Shown here piece after piece: positions 50,910 to 61,638 of a stretch of 64,000 nucleotides of DNA (positions are counted from its first letter, which is position 1; each line of letters opens with the position of its first letter). The notes under the pieces were generated by a model. That model ran no database searches. It was given only the letters and a program-made list of their open reading frames with translations, and had not been told where the DNA came from. Location: NCBI GenBank assembly GCA_020809425.1, contig JAGGDC010000001.1:620001-684000 (forward strand). The letters are read 5' to 3'. Made by a program: the position numbers and the translations under genes. The stretch is from Candidatus Synoicihabitans palmerolidicus. Its GTDB lineage: Bacteria > Verrucomicrobiota > Verrucomicrobiia > Opitutales > Opitutaceae.

Positions 50910-52493
50910 ATGGCTGAACCTACTCCAGAATCGTTTCTGATCGATGTTCCCATCCCTTCGATGGGCGCGACCGTACATGAGCTCACGATCATTGATGTGA
51001 TGGTGAAGGCGGGCGACAGCTTTGCAAAAGGTGACAAGATCGCCGAATTGGAGAGCGATAAATCGGTCTTCGAATTTGAGGCACCTTGTGACGGGATGCT
51101 GGATTCGCTGACGGTGCGGGCGGGGGATATCGTGCCTTCCGGGTCACCGTTCATGCGCATCGCCACGGTCGATGCGTCTTTACGTTATTTGAAAGCAGAA
51201 GGGGCGGTTCCCGTGGTGGTGGCACCCGCCCCCGCCGCGGCAGAGGAAATGGCTGGGAATCAGGAGCCGGTGGCCGCGAGTCCGGTGGCCGCGGTGAGTC
51301 CGGTGGCGGCCACGGGACCCAAGTGGACGCCGAGGACGATAAAGTTGGCCCAGGAGGCGGGGCTGGACCCGGCGACTTTGAAGGGGATTGAAGCGACAGA
51401 CCCCGGAGGGCGAGTGTCGGGTGATGACGTAGCGACTTATCTAGCCAAGCAGCCGGTGGTGGCCAATGAGTCGCCTACGACGGCCACCGTACAGGCGGCA
51501 GAGGTGGATGAGACCGTGTGCATTGCCGGAGTCGGATTTGCCGTGCCGAAGGGAGTGCGTTCGACGAAGGATGTATTGAAGGAATTTCCCGGGCGGACGG
51601 AGGCAGAGATGATCAAGCTCACTGGTATACGGGAGCGGCGTTTTGCGGGAGAAGATGAAACGGCGACTGATCTCGCGGTTACGGCGGTCCAGCATGCCAT
51701 GGCTCAGTCGGGCATTGATATAAAGGCCGTAGACGGAATCATAATGGCCACGATTATTCCGGATCAGCCGGTTCCGGCAATGGCCAGTGCTTTGACCCTG
51801 AAGCTTGGTATTCCGCGGGCATTGGCGTTTGACCTGAATGCGGCGTGTTCGGGTTGGTTGTACGGTTTGGAAGTGGGGCGTTCATTGATTCGCGGAGGTT
51901 CGGCGCATAATATCATCGTGGTGACCGCGGAATTGTTATCGCGCATCACGAATCCGAAGGATCACGAGACGGCGTTTTTGTTTGGTGATGGCGCGGGAGC
52001 CGCGGTGCTGACCGCAGAGTCGGGAGGGCACCGGTTACATCGGATGGCGCTGTCCGGTGACGCGTCACACTACACGGCGATTCAACGCTTGGGGGGGGGG
52101 GCGCAGAAGCCCTGGCCGAAGCCGGAAGACATCGATATCAAGGACTTCTACTTGCAGATGGATGGCGGGGTCGTCTTCAAGCACGCAGTGATCGCGTTTG
52201 CCAATGAGATTGAAGCGACGTTGAGGCGTCATGATCTAAAATCGGACGACATTGCGTGGATCGTGCCGCATCAAGCGAATGAGCGTATCCTGCGGGCGGT
52301 CTCCAAACGCGTCGGGATTTCCTTCGAGCGGTTCGTGGTCACGATTTCCAAATACGGCAACACTTCCGGGGCGAGTGTTTCCATGGCGTTGGGGTGGGGC
52401 GCCGAGGAGGAAATATTTCAAACCGGGGACCGCATCATATTCTGTAGTGTGGGCGCCGGGCTGACCTATGCCGGAGGATTGTTGGTTTGGTGA
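50910..52493 (+). CDS. Lipoyl domain-PSBD-KAS III fusion (FabH-type ketoacyl synthase with E2-like N-terminus)
   Basis: From the ATG at 50910 the product is 527 aa. Residues about 9-85 form a biotinyl/lipoyl domain with the attachment Lys51 in ELESDKSVFEFEAP. A Pro/Ala/Val-rich swinging linker (about 99-135) leads to a peripheral subunit-binding domain (about 137-180, TPRTIKLAQEAGLDP and GGRVSGDDVATYL). A second linker leads to a complete KAS III (about 203-527) with the triad Cys313 (NAACSGW), His454 (VPHQANERI) and Asn484 (YGNTSGAS). The layout is that of a 2-oxoacid dehydrogenase E2 whose acyltransferase domain has been replaced by FabH. I infer that it may take acyl groups from lipoyl-bound intermediates to prime fatty-acid synthesis. 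It lies 75 bp after kdsA. Confidence 0.88.
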   Translation: MAEPTPESFLIDVPIPSMGATVHELTIIDVMVKAGDSFAKGDKIAELESDKSVFEFEAPCDGMLDSLTVRAGDIVPSGSPFMRIATVDASLRYLKAEGAVPVVVAPAPAAAEEMAGNQEPVAASPVAAVSPVAATGPKWTPRTIKLAQEAGLDPATLKGIEATDPGGRVSGDDVATYLAKQPVVANESPTTATVQAAEVDETVCIAGVGFAVPKGVRSTKDVLKEFPGRTEAEMIKLTGIRERRFAGEDETATDLAVTAVQHAMAQSGIDIKAVDGIIMATIIPDQPVPAMASALTLKLGIPRALAFDLNAACSGWLYGLEVGRSLIRGGSAHNIIVVTAELLSRITNPKDHETAFLFGDGAGAAVLTAESGGHRLHRMALSGDASHYTAIQRLGGGAQKPWPKPEDIDIKDFYLQMDGGVVFKHAVIAFANEIEATLRRHDLKSDDIAWIVPHQANERILRAVSKRVGISFERFVVTISKYGNTSGASVSMALGWGAEEEIFQTGDRIIFCSVGAGLTYAGGLLVW

Positions 52494-52539
52494 CCACTCG
52501 AGTTGGTTGAGCGAAGTCGGTTACGCCGTTCAGATTCGG

Positions 52540-54665
52540 TTACGAGGCGAGGCCTTTGTTGATGGCATCGGCCAAAGACTGAAGGGTAAAGGTTTGATGA
52601 CGAAGGCCTTGAAGCCCTCAGCGCGGGCGCGGTTGGCGTTCATTTGGCCTCCGAATCCGACGATCATGATGATCGGCAGGTGGGGCAGTTGAGCCCAGAT
52701 GGCCCGACCCAAGTCAGCACCCGTGAGACCCGGTATAAAGTAATCGGTAACGACGAGGGCAAATTCGTCGGGATTTGCGAGCAACCGATCACGAGTGAGT
52801 TGGGGGTCGTTCATGGACTCCGCGCTGTAGCCGAGCCGGTTGATCAAGGAACACGCGACGCGGGCGACGGCGGGCTCGTCATCGACGACGAGAATCTTTT
52901 GACCGTGGCCGCGAGGAACATGAGGGCCCGGCAGTCCGGAACTGGTGGGGAATGCCTTGGGTTTAGCGGCGGGAATATAGAGAACGAAAGTTGAGCCTTC
53001 GCCCAGTTTGCTTTCGGCCAAGATAGCCCCGTCGTGACTGGTCATGATGCCGTGAACTACGGCGAGCCCGAGACCGGTGCCTTTGCCGGCGGGTTTGGTG
53101 GAGAAAAACGGTTCGAAAATACGTTGAAGGGTATCTTCATCCATGCCGGTTCCCGTATCGATAACTTCGACCAGAAGGTAGTCCCCGGCGTTAAGAGGCG
53201 GGCGTTGGGCGGCTCGTTCAGTGTCGAGAGATTCCAGAGTGAGGCGAATCGTTATTTCGCCGAGTTGGTCGCCAATGGAGTGATTCGCGTTGGTGCAAAG
53301 ATTCAGGAGAATCTGGTGCATCTGGCTGACGTTTGCCAATGCGAGACGATCAGACTGTAAATCGTGGCGCACAATAATGTGAGACGGCACGATATTGCTG
53401 ACTTGGCTGATGGCTTCCCGGATGACGGTTCGAAGGTCAACGGCTTCCCGTTTCGATCGTTCGTTGCGGCTGAACAGAAGGATTTGACCGATGAGATAGC
53501 GAGCCCGGTTAGAGGCTTCGCGGATGCCATCGTGCCATCGATCGGAGAGGTCGGACGTGGTGGCATCCATTTCCAGCCATTCGCTGGTGGCGGAGATGAC
53601 GGCCAGGATGTTGTTGAAATCGTGAGCAATGCCGCCGGCGAGATTACCGATGGCTTCCATTTTCTGCGATTGGCGGAGGCGACGCTCGAGTGTCATTCGA
53701 TGCGTCTCGGCTTGGCGTCGACTTGAGATGTCGCGCACCGTACCAATGCGCCGATTTTCGCCAAATTCGTCCTGATCGGCGCGTTCACTGCGGGCGTAGA
53801 GGAAACGCCGGGAGCCATCCGCTTTTTCGAAACTGAATTCGACTTCGCGCAGATCAAAAAGTCGGTCGGTTCGGGAGCAAACACGGCGGAGGCGCGGGTA
53901 TCGGGGGGGAGAAGCGGCGCGAGATCCTCCCAAGCCAGAAAGTTCTTCGAGTTGCTGACATGAAGAAGCTCGAGTGCTTCCGGAGTCCACCAACTGGTGC
54001 CGCGATCGAAATCGAACCCAAAACTGCCCATGGCCGCCACGCTGAGACCGAGTTGGAGTTGGTTGGCGGCGCGCCGGCGCTCTTCGACCTCGACTTCCAG
54101 GCGACGGATGGTGTCGACCAGTTGATGGTGGAGTTGCCTGATCTCGGATTCGCTGGAGGCCAGGGCAGTGTTGGCGGCGGAGAGCTCGGCGACCTTGGTT
54201 TCGAGTTTAACGGAGATTCGACGACGGTGTTCTTCGAAGAATATAGCTTGAGTCTTGTCCGATTCGGGTAATCGAGGCGGGGCAGCCTGCACATCGGCGG
54301 CCACCTGCTCCAAGCGTTGCACAATTTTCTGCGGATCGAAGGGTTTGATCAGGTAGCAATCGGCGCCGACTGCTTTGGCGAAGTTTTCGTCGCTAAGATC
54401 GGTGAAGGTGGCGGTGTAAGAAGCTATTACGAAAGGCACGGCGCAGTAGCGGCGGTCGCGCCGGAGGCGGTGGTACAGTTCGAAGCCGTCCATGCGGGGC
54501 ATGAGGGCGTCGGAGACAAGTAAGTCGGGGGAGCCCTTTAACCTGGAGGACGTCGAGGGCTTCCTGACCATTGCCCGCTTTCCACACCACGTGACCTGCA
54601 TCGCACAGCATCTGCTCGAGCAACTAGATGCTGTTGCGGTTGTCTTCGACAATGAGGATATTCAT
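52540..54665 (-). pseudogene. Hybrid sensor kinase REC-PAS-HisKA-HATPase-REC, with one TAG and three frameshifts
   Basis: The start at 54665 overlaps the previous stop as ATGA. Order: receiver (MNILIVEDN, phospho-Asp in LLVSDALMPRMDG), coiled coil (VEVEERRRAANQL), PAS (WWTPEALELLHVS), HisKA with the His of GGIAHDFNNI, HATPase (DTGTGMDEDT, GKGTGLGL) and a final receiver (ILVVDDEP, VVTDYFIPG). A TAG lies at 54624-54626 after NRNSI. Frame breaks fall near 54527, near 53850 and near 52585, the last in a short T-run; correcting it gives a natural end at the TAA at 52540. Confidence 0.8.
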
Positions 54666-55031
54666 GAGGCGGACGGGAGGAGGTCGATGGTGCGACGCAT
54701 GAACTCCATGGGGTCAAAGGGTTTTTCGAGGTAGTCTTGCACGCCGAGTTCGCGGGCGCGGGCGCGTTCGCCTGGCATCGCGTAGGAGGACGCGACCAAG
54801 ACGGGAATTGACGCGGTGCGGGGGTCGGCGCGGAGGGCTTTGATGGTTTCGTAGCCGTCCATAATGGGCATCTCGATATCAAGGACGATCACGTCGGGAT
54901 TGGTCGATTGGGCGGCATTGAGTCCTTTCAGGCCGTTTTCAGCAAGGGAGACGGTGAAACCGGCCTTTTTAAGCAAAAAGGTGGCCAGATGCTGATTGGA
55001 GGGGTTGTCCTGATGAGAAGCGCGGTGGGCA
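54662..55031 (-). pseudogene. Single-domain response regulator (CheY-like), small deletion near start
   Basis: Start at the ATG at 55031 (MPTALLI). The expected GTCG encoding part of VEDN is missing at about 55017, after which the frame is DNPSNQHLATFLLKKAG, with phospho-Asp in VIVLDIEMPIMDG and the Lys of YLEKPFDPMEFM. It stops at 54662. No output domain, about 123 aa when corrected. It lies between the two kinases and likely shuttles phosphate between them. Confidence 0.8.
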
Positions 55032-57220
55032 TACGTTGGGCGGATAACGAATTACGAGGAAATGGTGTCGCCCGGAGAGGCGGCTGGCAAGAGGACGGTG
55101 AAGCAAGATCCCTGGCCGAACTCACTGGTAACTTCGATGCGTCCCCCGAGTTTGGCCGTGAGTTTACGCACGAGATTGAGTCCCAAGCCGACTCCCTCAT
55201 AGACTCGACGGGCGGAGCCGTCTACTTGGCGGAAGGTTCAAAAAGTTGGGGGAGGTTTTCGGGTCGGATACCGATACCCGTGTCACGCACTTCGATAACA
55301 ACCCCGCCGTCCGAATGTGGGCGCGCCGATACCGTGACCACGTCTTGCGGGCCGGGTGTAAATTTGACGGCATTGCCGGCCAGATTGGCACAATTTGGTG
55401 GAGTCGACGAGGATCGGTGATGGGGGTCGGGAGATCGGGATGAGAGATAGTCTCGTAGCGAAGTTTGGCTTGGGCGATCGGCTCCTTTAGTTCGGTCTCA
55501 ACGGTCTTGAGAACCGCGAGGACGTCCACGGTTTCGCGGGTGAATTCAAGTCGCCCCGAGTCGATGCGAGACACATCGAGTCGATCGTTAATGAGGTCCG
55601 CGAGCTGGCAGGCAGACTTGTTGACCAGGCCGATTTGGTAATGTTGCTCGTCGGAGAGAGGGCCCACCATGCCTCGCTCGAGAATGGAGCTAAACCCGAT
55701 GATCGAGTTGAGGGGCGTGCGCAGTTCGTGGCTCATGGTGGCGAGGAACTCAGTTTTGAGGCGGTCGAGATCCTGGAGCTTGGAATTGGCGGCTTCGAGT
55801 TCGGCGGTGCGAGCGGTGACGCGGAGTTCTAGTGTTTCGTTGAGGTCGTTCAGTTTACGCTCCGCGAGTTTGCGGGCGGGAATATCGGTCGCAAAACCGA
55901 CGATCTCGTCGATATGCGTGGAGGGGTGACGCACGACTTGACCTTGTTCCCACAGCCATAGGATGCGGCCGTCGCGATGTTTTATACGGTATTCGTGGGA
56001 GTAGCGGCGATTCCCGTGGAAACTGCGAAGCGCTTGCTGCCAAGCTTCGTCGGCGGTGGCTTGATCGGCCTTGAGGATGAGGGAGTTGAAGGAAACGCGA
56101 CGCTCGATAAAGTCGGCGGGATCGTAGCCGCACAAAGCGTGGGTGTGCTCGTTGACCCAGACCATGGAGCGGTTTTTGTCGATCTGGCAGCGGAATGACA
56201 TGCCGGGGAGTTGGTCGACGAGGGTGGCAAGAAATTCGCGGTTTTCTCGTAACGCGTTTTCAATGGCGATGTGTTCGGTGACATCGGCTTCAGACAGCAC
56301 GGCGCAATCCTGACCGGAGAGTTGGGCGCGGGCGCCGCCGAGAAGTACGGTGTGGACGACGTTGAAGCGGTCTCGCAGGCGAACGGTTTCGGAACGGAAG
56401 GCGTCATCTTGTTCGAGCAAGCCGAAGATGCGACGACGTTGCTCGGTGGAGATTCACCGGCGAAGTTCGAGGTCGGTGCGTTCGTAGCCATAGGTGTCGA
56501 GCCAACTCTGATTAACATCGATGATGTGCCCATCGGGTAGCGCGATGATCTGCTGAGGCGTGGGAGAAAGGTGGGAAATCTTTTGGAAGCGTTCTTCGGA
56601 CTCGCGAAACAAGTGTTCGGCCGCAAGTCGGTCGGTGACGTCGAGCACGAGGGAGGAAACTCCCACGATTACGCCGTTGGTGTCCGTGATAGAGGTGTTA
56701 TACCATTCACAATCGATGGGCCGCGCATCTTTGGTGATGTTCTGATTGAAGTGCCGGGAGCTCGTGGTGTCGGCCATGAGTTTTTTCCAGACCGCGGCGA
56801 TATCGGCGCGGTGCTTCGGCAGAATGATCATGTTTCCCAGACGTTCGATGGCCTGCTGTGCTTGCCAACCGAAGATGGCTTCGGCGGCGGCGTGCCAACT
56901 TTGGATACGGAAGTCTGCATCAAAATCCACCACTCCAAGCGGGGTGTTCTCGAGATGACGGCTAATGCGCCGTTGGCTGTCGCGAAGGGATTCTTCGGCT
57001 CGTCGTTGGGGCGTAAGGTCAATCTTGATACCGAGGGATCCCATCACATGACCATCGCGTTTGATGGGAGCTTCCAACACGTGGAAATGCCGCGGTCCGG
57101 AGTCGTAATTCTCGGAGATATCGCGTCGGACGATTTCGCCCCGCAAGACACGGGAAGTGCGTTGTTGGCGCTCGGAAATGATCGATTGTGGCAAGTCCAA
57201 CTCGGCCAGGGTTTTACTTA

Positions 57221-59029
57221 GAGCGTGTCCCATTTACCCTGATTTTGGAGGGGGGGCCGGAAAGCCGATTTTTGAGCGGATTTCCGGCTACCAATGGCGG
57301 ATGTAGGCGCGCGCAGATGCAATTTAATGGCTAAATTGCAGTGTCGCAACAGTCAGTGCCTGGATCGTTGCCATGAGGGAACCTCCGGCAGCCGGTTTAT
57401 TGTTCATCGTTGGAGTAGGTTTGGTGGTTTTAGGCGGCTTGGGCCTGTCTGCGGTGGTCGGCCAGCAGTCGGGCGATGAGCCACAGGTTGTGACCGAGGA
57501 TGCTCCAGGCTACCGCCAGGTAGCGATTCGTGAAGCCTCTGGCACTCAATCGCTTGCCTTGGCGTTGCTTGATGATAGCGATGCGGGCTTCCGTCGAAGC
57601 CCGGCGATGTTGGAGCGCCACGAACTGCGGCTCCTGCATGCGCCGTTGCAGTTGCTGCGGATCGCGGGGGCAAGTGGCGTCATAAATGTCGGCTTCGGCC
57701 AAGCGTTCGCACAGCCGTTTGGTCGAGAAGCCTCGGTCGGTGCTCGCCGCTTTGATCGGGGTGCTCAGGTCGAACTGATTCTGGCGCTCGAGGCTCTGGT
57801 CGAACTGACGCCATTCGGCCGGAGTCATTCCCTGATACAACTGCCAATCGGTGATCAACCCCGTCACGTTCTCACTGATCATGAGGGTGTTGCCAAACTC
57901 GACTTCGCCGGACGCCTTGCCCCGGACCACGGTCTGCACGTCGGGTTCGTAGACGCTGAGGATCTTCTCGGCGTTGGGCACTGGTCACGCGCCGATGATG
58001 CGTTCGTGGGCCTGGTTGATCGCGGCCGGCAGTTGCTCGAGCATGGCGTCGATGCGCGCAATGATGCGGGTGGCCTGGCGTTCACTGAAGCGGGTCCGGG
58101 CGTAGTCGGCGGCGAGGTGGTTGCGGTGGCGGCGGGCGTGCTCGCCGATGGTGCGCAGCAGGCGTTTCATCTGGCGGAGCACGCCCTTGCGGGCCCGCTT
58201 CGCATCGCGGCGCCGTCGGCTGTGGGTCATCGCGATGCACCACCGATTCATCTGCTTGGCAAAGACTGGCGGCTCGTTCGGCATCCGACCCCGCAACCCC
58301 GCTGCACGGATCAGTTTCACCGCCTTGAGCAGGGGGCGAAAGAGCACCCAGTCGACCGGGAAATGGATGTTGGCCTGCAGGCAGGTCGAGTCTACCAGGC
58401 ACGTATCCATCGGCTGCGCCGCAGCCAGTCCCAGTTCGCTCGCCCGGTCCGCACTCACCGCACATCTCGCTAAAGACTTGGCTCATCCTGCGCACCTGCC
58501 CGGCGGTGAAGCATTTGGACGCACGCTCCCGCACGCTTTCTTTGGGAGACCCCCTTGATGCCGTCGATCCGGCGCGCTCCGCAAAAGTCGGCCAACAGAT
58601 CGCTGGAGGCGATGCTCAGGGAAAGTTTACGCAAGCTGATTTTTCCGAGCATCATGCGCAATACCTGCACCCGCAGCGCCTTGCGCGCGAACTGCAGGTG
58701 TCGCGGCAACCCGGCCACGTCGTCGCCCCGCCAGTTTTCCCGGGCAAAATCCACGGCCATCGTTTCCAAGTGATTGTTGGCCAGCAACTGGTCGAGCCCC
58801 GCAAGTTGATCGCGAAACGCGGCGTAAGCTTTGTGGGGTCCGACCGGAGTCAGGTCTGGACGCAGCCAGGTTTTCAGGGCAACTTCCGGGGCGACGGCTT
58901 CGGTAGTATTGTTCACACCAAATTATACACGCCGTTTTTGTGCCGACACCAGGAAATCCTCCCGGTTTCGGCCTCTTTATTTTTACGCACCTCCTCTTCG
59001 CCAACCTCTTGCGCTTGTGGAACACGCTC
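57221..59029 (-). mobile_element. 1.8-kb insertion sequence, copy 5 (complete, simple insertion)
   Basis: Same element, reversed, 1,809 bp. Flanks are TACTTA (57215-57220) and TACCTA (59030-59035), a 6-bp near-duplication with one mismatch. Removing the IS and one copy restores the kinase reading frame (VLGKTLAEL), so this is the only complete copy here with both halves of the host gene still present. A deletion near 58338 removes part of the transposase. Confidence 0.93.
57430..58916 (-). pseudogene. DDE transposase of IS copy 5
   Basis: Minus-strand GTG start at 58916. It has the common first frame change and lacks about 14 bp at the C-run junction (near 58338) where the other copies have the second change. 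An extra base near 58452 shifts the middle segment. Otherwise closest to copy 1. Confidence 0.75.
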
Positions 59030-59554
59030 TACCTAGAACGTCACCGTAGATGTCACGGGAGAAGCGGTTTTGGAAGCTGTACACGCCATGCGCGTCAGTC
59101 GTCCACATATCGAACGGAGTGTTTTCATAAATGGCGTTGAGAGTAGCTTCATGACCCAGACGTTCGTCACGCTGATGGATGAGTTGATCGCGAGCCTCCT
59201 CGAGCTCCTGTTGGCGTTGGTGGGAGCGACGATGATAGGCCTCAATGTCGTCACGTAGTTTTTTCAGTTCGAAGGGCAGCAACACACGCGGGGAGCCGGG
59301 CGCAACTGCGTGTGGGGGCTGAGCGAACAAGGCGGTCAGTCTCTCGACGGGTCGAAGAAGATGGCGGGCGGCAAGGGACGAGAGGAAAATGGCCGAGCCC
59401 ACTCCGATACACGCTGCGACCGCAAACTGGTTCAGCTCGCCGCCTTGGAGATGAATGAGCACTCCGGTAAACAACGAAAAGAGCAACGCCCCCACCGCGA
59501 CCGCTACCACGAACCAAACGCGGAGGGGCAAGCGCTGGAGGTGATCCTTTAAGT

Positions 59555-60303
59555 TCATGGGTTGACGATCGCGCTCAGTACCGAGAGAGCGTAAGCAGCC
59601 GCGGTATCACAACGAAGCACCAGCGAGCCGAGCGAGACGGGGAGTGCTCCGGCGGAGGTGATGGCATGCATTTCTTCGGAGGTGAAATCGCCCTCGGGAC
59701 CGATAAGCCAAGCGGCGCTTGGAGGCAGCTGCTCTGGAAGGGAGACTGTGCGGAGAATTTCGTGCAAGGGGCGGGCGTGGTCGTGTAGACTGGCCACCAG
59801 TTTCAAGTCGATGGGGCGAATGAAGTCTGGGAAGGCGGCGAAAGGTAGAGGCGTTTCGATGGCAGGCACCTAAGGGTTGCCGCATTGTTTGGCGGCCTCC
59901 AAGGCGGTGGCCGTCCATTTTTCCTGTTTCTTAAGTAGTCGAGATGTCTCGAAGTGAACCTGAGTGCGGGCAGTCACGAGAGGGACGATGCGACGCACAC
60001 CCAGCTCGGTGGCTTGGCGGATGATGGATTCATGACCCCACCCTTGGGGACGGCTTGGAATAGAGTAATGTGGCAAGGCAGGGGGGCCACCGGGCGTTCG
60101 CGCACGATTTCGAGCCAGGCGGCCCGGCGGTTGGGGTCTCGTAGGACCGTGTCCCATTCATGACCGGCACCATCGAAGGCAACGACAGGGTCGTTCGCCC
60201 GGGCCCGGTTTACTGTCACGAGATGGTGAGACTCACTGGCAGAGAGCAAGAGCGAAGGGCCAACATGGGGCGAGGGAGGACAGAAAGCGCGGAAGTCGGG
60301 CAT
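59555..60303 (-). pseudogene. rsmE: 16S rRNA m3U1498 methyltransferase RsmE, one frameshift and one TAG
   Basis: From MPDFRAFCPP at 60303: PUA-like N-terminus (SASESHHLVTVNRARANDPV), HITLFQAVPKGG, then a break near 60040. The other frame gives SIIRQATELGVRRIVPLVTAR and EKWTATALEAAKQCGNP. A TAG at 59870-59872 replaces the expected Trp before VPAIETPLPF. The SPOUT domain ends with LIGPEGDFTSEEM and SLGSLVLRCDTAAAYAL. The family methylates U1498 of 16S rRNA. Its stop overlaps the kinase start (ATGA), so the two were probably co-transcribed. Confidence 0.88.
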
Positions 60304-60375
60304 CGCAGCGAGTTCAGACCGTGACAGAGCGAGGAAGCTCGTCCAGCGTAGAACGTGAGGAGGTTAGAAAACAAT

Positions 60376-60407
60376 AAGGGCGCCAGGATATGAATCCCGG
60401 CGCCCTT
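60376..60407. terminator. Strong inverted repeat, possible terminator
   Basis: A perfect 9-bp stem (AAGGGCGCC with GGCGCCCTT) with a 14-base loop. There is no T-tract on the plus strand; on the minus strand it is followed by ATTGTTTTC. It lies between rsmE and the IS630-like element and would have followed the gene now cut by that element. Confidence 0.45.
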
Positions 60408-60438
60408 GCCGACTTATCAAACTACAAACTATGAACTA

Positions 60439-61638
60439 GTGTGTTGAGAGTTAATGAACTATACTGAATGAAGGGATGCGGCGGTGCGGGCGCGTTGGAT
60501 TTTCTCCAGGATGGCGGAGCTTTCGGCCTTCCAAGTGTAGCGGGTGGGTTCGAGGTAGCGTGCGGCCATGTAGGTTTCGATGGCGTTGGTGAGGTCTCGA
60601 ACGCTGGTGAAGCTGCCATCGCGGATACAATCGACGGTGAGGTCGCGGAAGAAGCGCTCCACTAGATTCAACCAGGAAGAGGATGTTGGAGTGCAGTGCA
60701 GTGGTGCAGTGCAGTGCGATGCGCTCGGGGCCATGGGCTTTGGCATGGCGCTGATTGCGCCACTTTATCCAGCTCTTCACTTTGGCGTGCTTGTGGGTGG
60801 CGTAGTTGTCGATGATCAGATGCAGGACCAAGCCGTCGGGTGCCTGCGCATCGATGTGCTGGAGGAAACCGAGCCATTCGCGGTGGGTATGCCGAGAGGC
60901 GGTGCGTCGCATGATTTTGCCGTCCAGATAGCCGAGGGCGGCGAATAGCGTGACCGTGCCGTGGCGGGTGTAATCGTGGGTGGCGGTTTTGATGTGCCCG
61001 ATACCCCATGGCAGGCCCGGCTGGGTGCGCTCAAGCGCCTGGCACTGGCTTTTCTCGTCGCAACACAGCACCAAGGCCCGATCGGGCGGATTCAGATACA
61101 AGCCGATGACATCCCAAAACTTGGCCTCGAAGTTCCGGTCACGCGACAACTTGAACGTTCGTCGCAAATGGGGCTTCAGGTCGTTGGCCCGCCACAGGCG
61201 CTGCACGGTGTGGGCCGACACCCCCTTTGGCCTTGGCCATCGCCCGTGAGGACCAGCGGGTGCGCCCGGCCGGGGGTTGCGTGACTTCAGTGCCGATCTG
61301 AGCGCGAATCGCCACATCCACACTCGGCTTCCGGCCCGAACGTCTCGCTTCGGCCCATCCAGCCAACCCTGCCTCACGAAATCGCTTTTCCCACTTCGCC
61401 ACCACCGGACGATTCACTCCGATCTGAGCAGCCACCGGCTCCTGGCTTTTCCCTTCGGCCCGCAACAACACGATGCGCGCCCGCCTGACCTCCCGTTGCG
61501 GCGTGGTCGGGCGTTTGATCATCTGTTCAAGTTCTTGATGCTGCGCGGCCTCAATGATTAGCGGATTAACAGGGCGGGCCAGGCACCCATCCTGCACTAC
61601 TATTTTTGTTTCGTATAGCTAATTAACTCCCACTACAC
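60439..61638 (-). mobile_element. IS630-like insertion sequence in a CTAG site
   Basis: About 1.2 kb with imperfect inverted ends: CTAGTGTGTTGAGAGTTAAT at the left, and the complement of the right reads CTAGTGTAGTGGGAGTTAAT. TA (60437-60438 and 61639-61640) within CTAG is the duplicated target, as expected for the IS630/mariner group. It carries one minus-strand transposase. The right flank is the end of a FecR-like fragment. Confidence 0.82.
60459..61597 (-). pseudogene. IS630-family transposase, two frame breaks
   Basis: N-terminal winged-helix part (RRARIVLLRAEGKSQEPVAA, VNRPVVAKWEKRFREAG) up to about 61240. Then, in another frame, HTVQRLWRANDLKPH, LCCDEKSQCQALERTQPGL (first Asp), LIIDNYATHKHAKV (second Asp) and, after a break near 60690, WLNLVERFFRDLT with the Glu. 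Corrected length is about 375 aa. The DDE triad is complete, so only frame defects disable it. Confidence 0.8.

Larger units (their letters stand above)
55051..59558 (-). pseudogene. Membrane sensor histidine kinase with several PAS domains, interrupted by IS copy 5
   Basis: From 59558: two membrane helices (about 13-37 and 47-70), a coiled coil (RRSHQRQQELEEARDQL), a first PAS cut by the IS within DVLGKTLAEL, then at least three more PAS/PAC units, HisKA with FLATMSHELRTPLNSIIGF, and a HATPase ([15 protein letters not shown]) ending GDTISS at 55051. A TGA at 56454 (Arg expected, LRRISTEQRR) and frame breaks near 55390 and 55240 also interrupt it. Removing the IS with one copy of its 6-bp flank restores the frame. 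The start overlaps the rsmE stop as ATGA. Confidence 0.83.

Noticed and set aside
36440..59872. Reassigned TAG codon
   Set aside because: Many intact genes end at TAG with normal C-termini, the expected residues at internal TAGs differ, and no suppressor tRNA is visible in the window.
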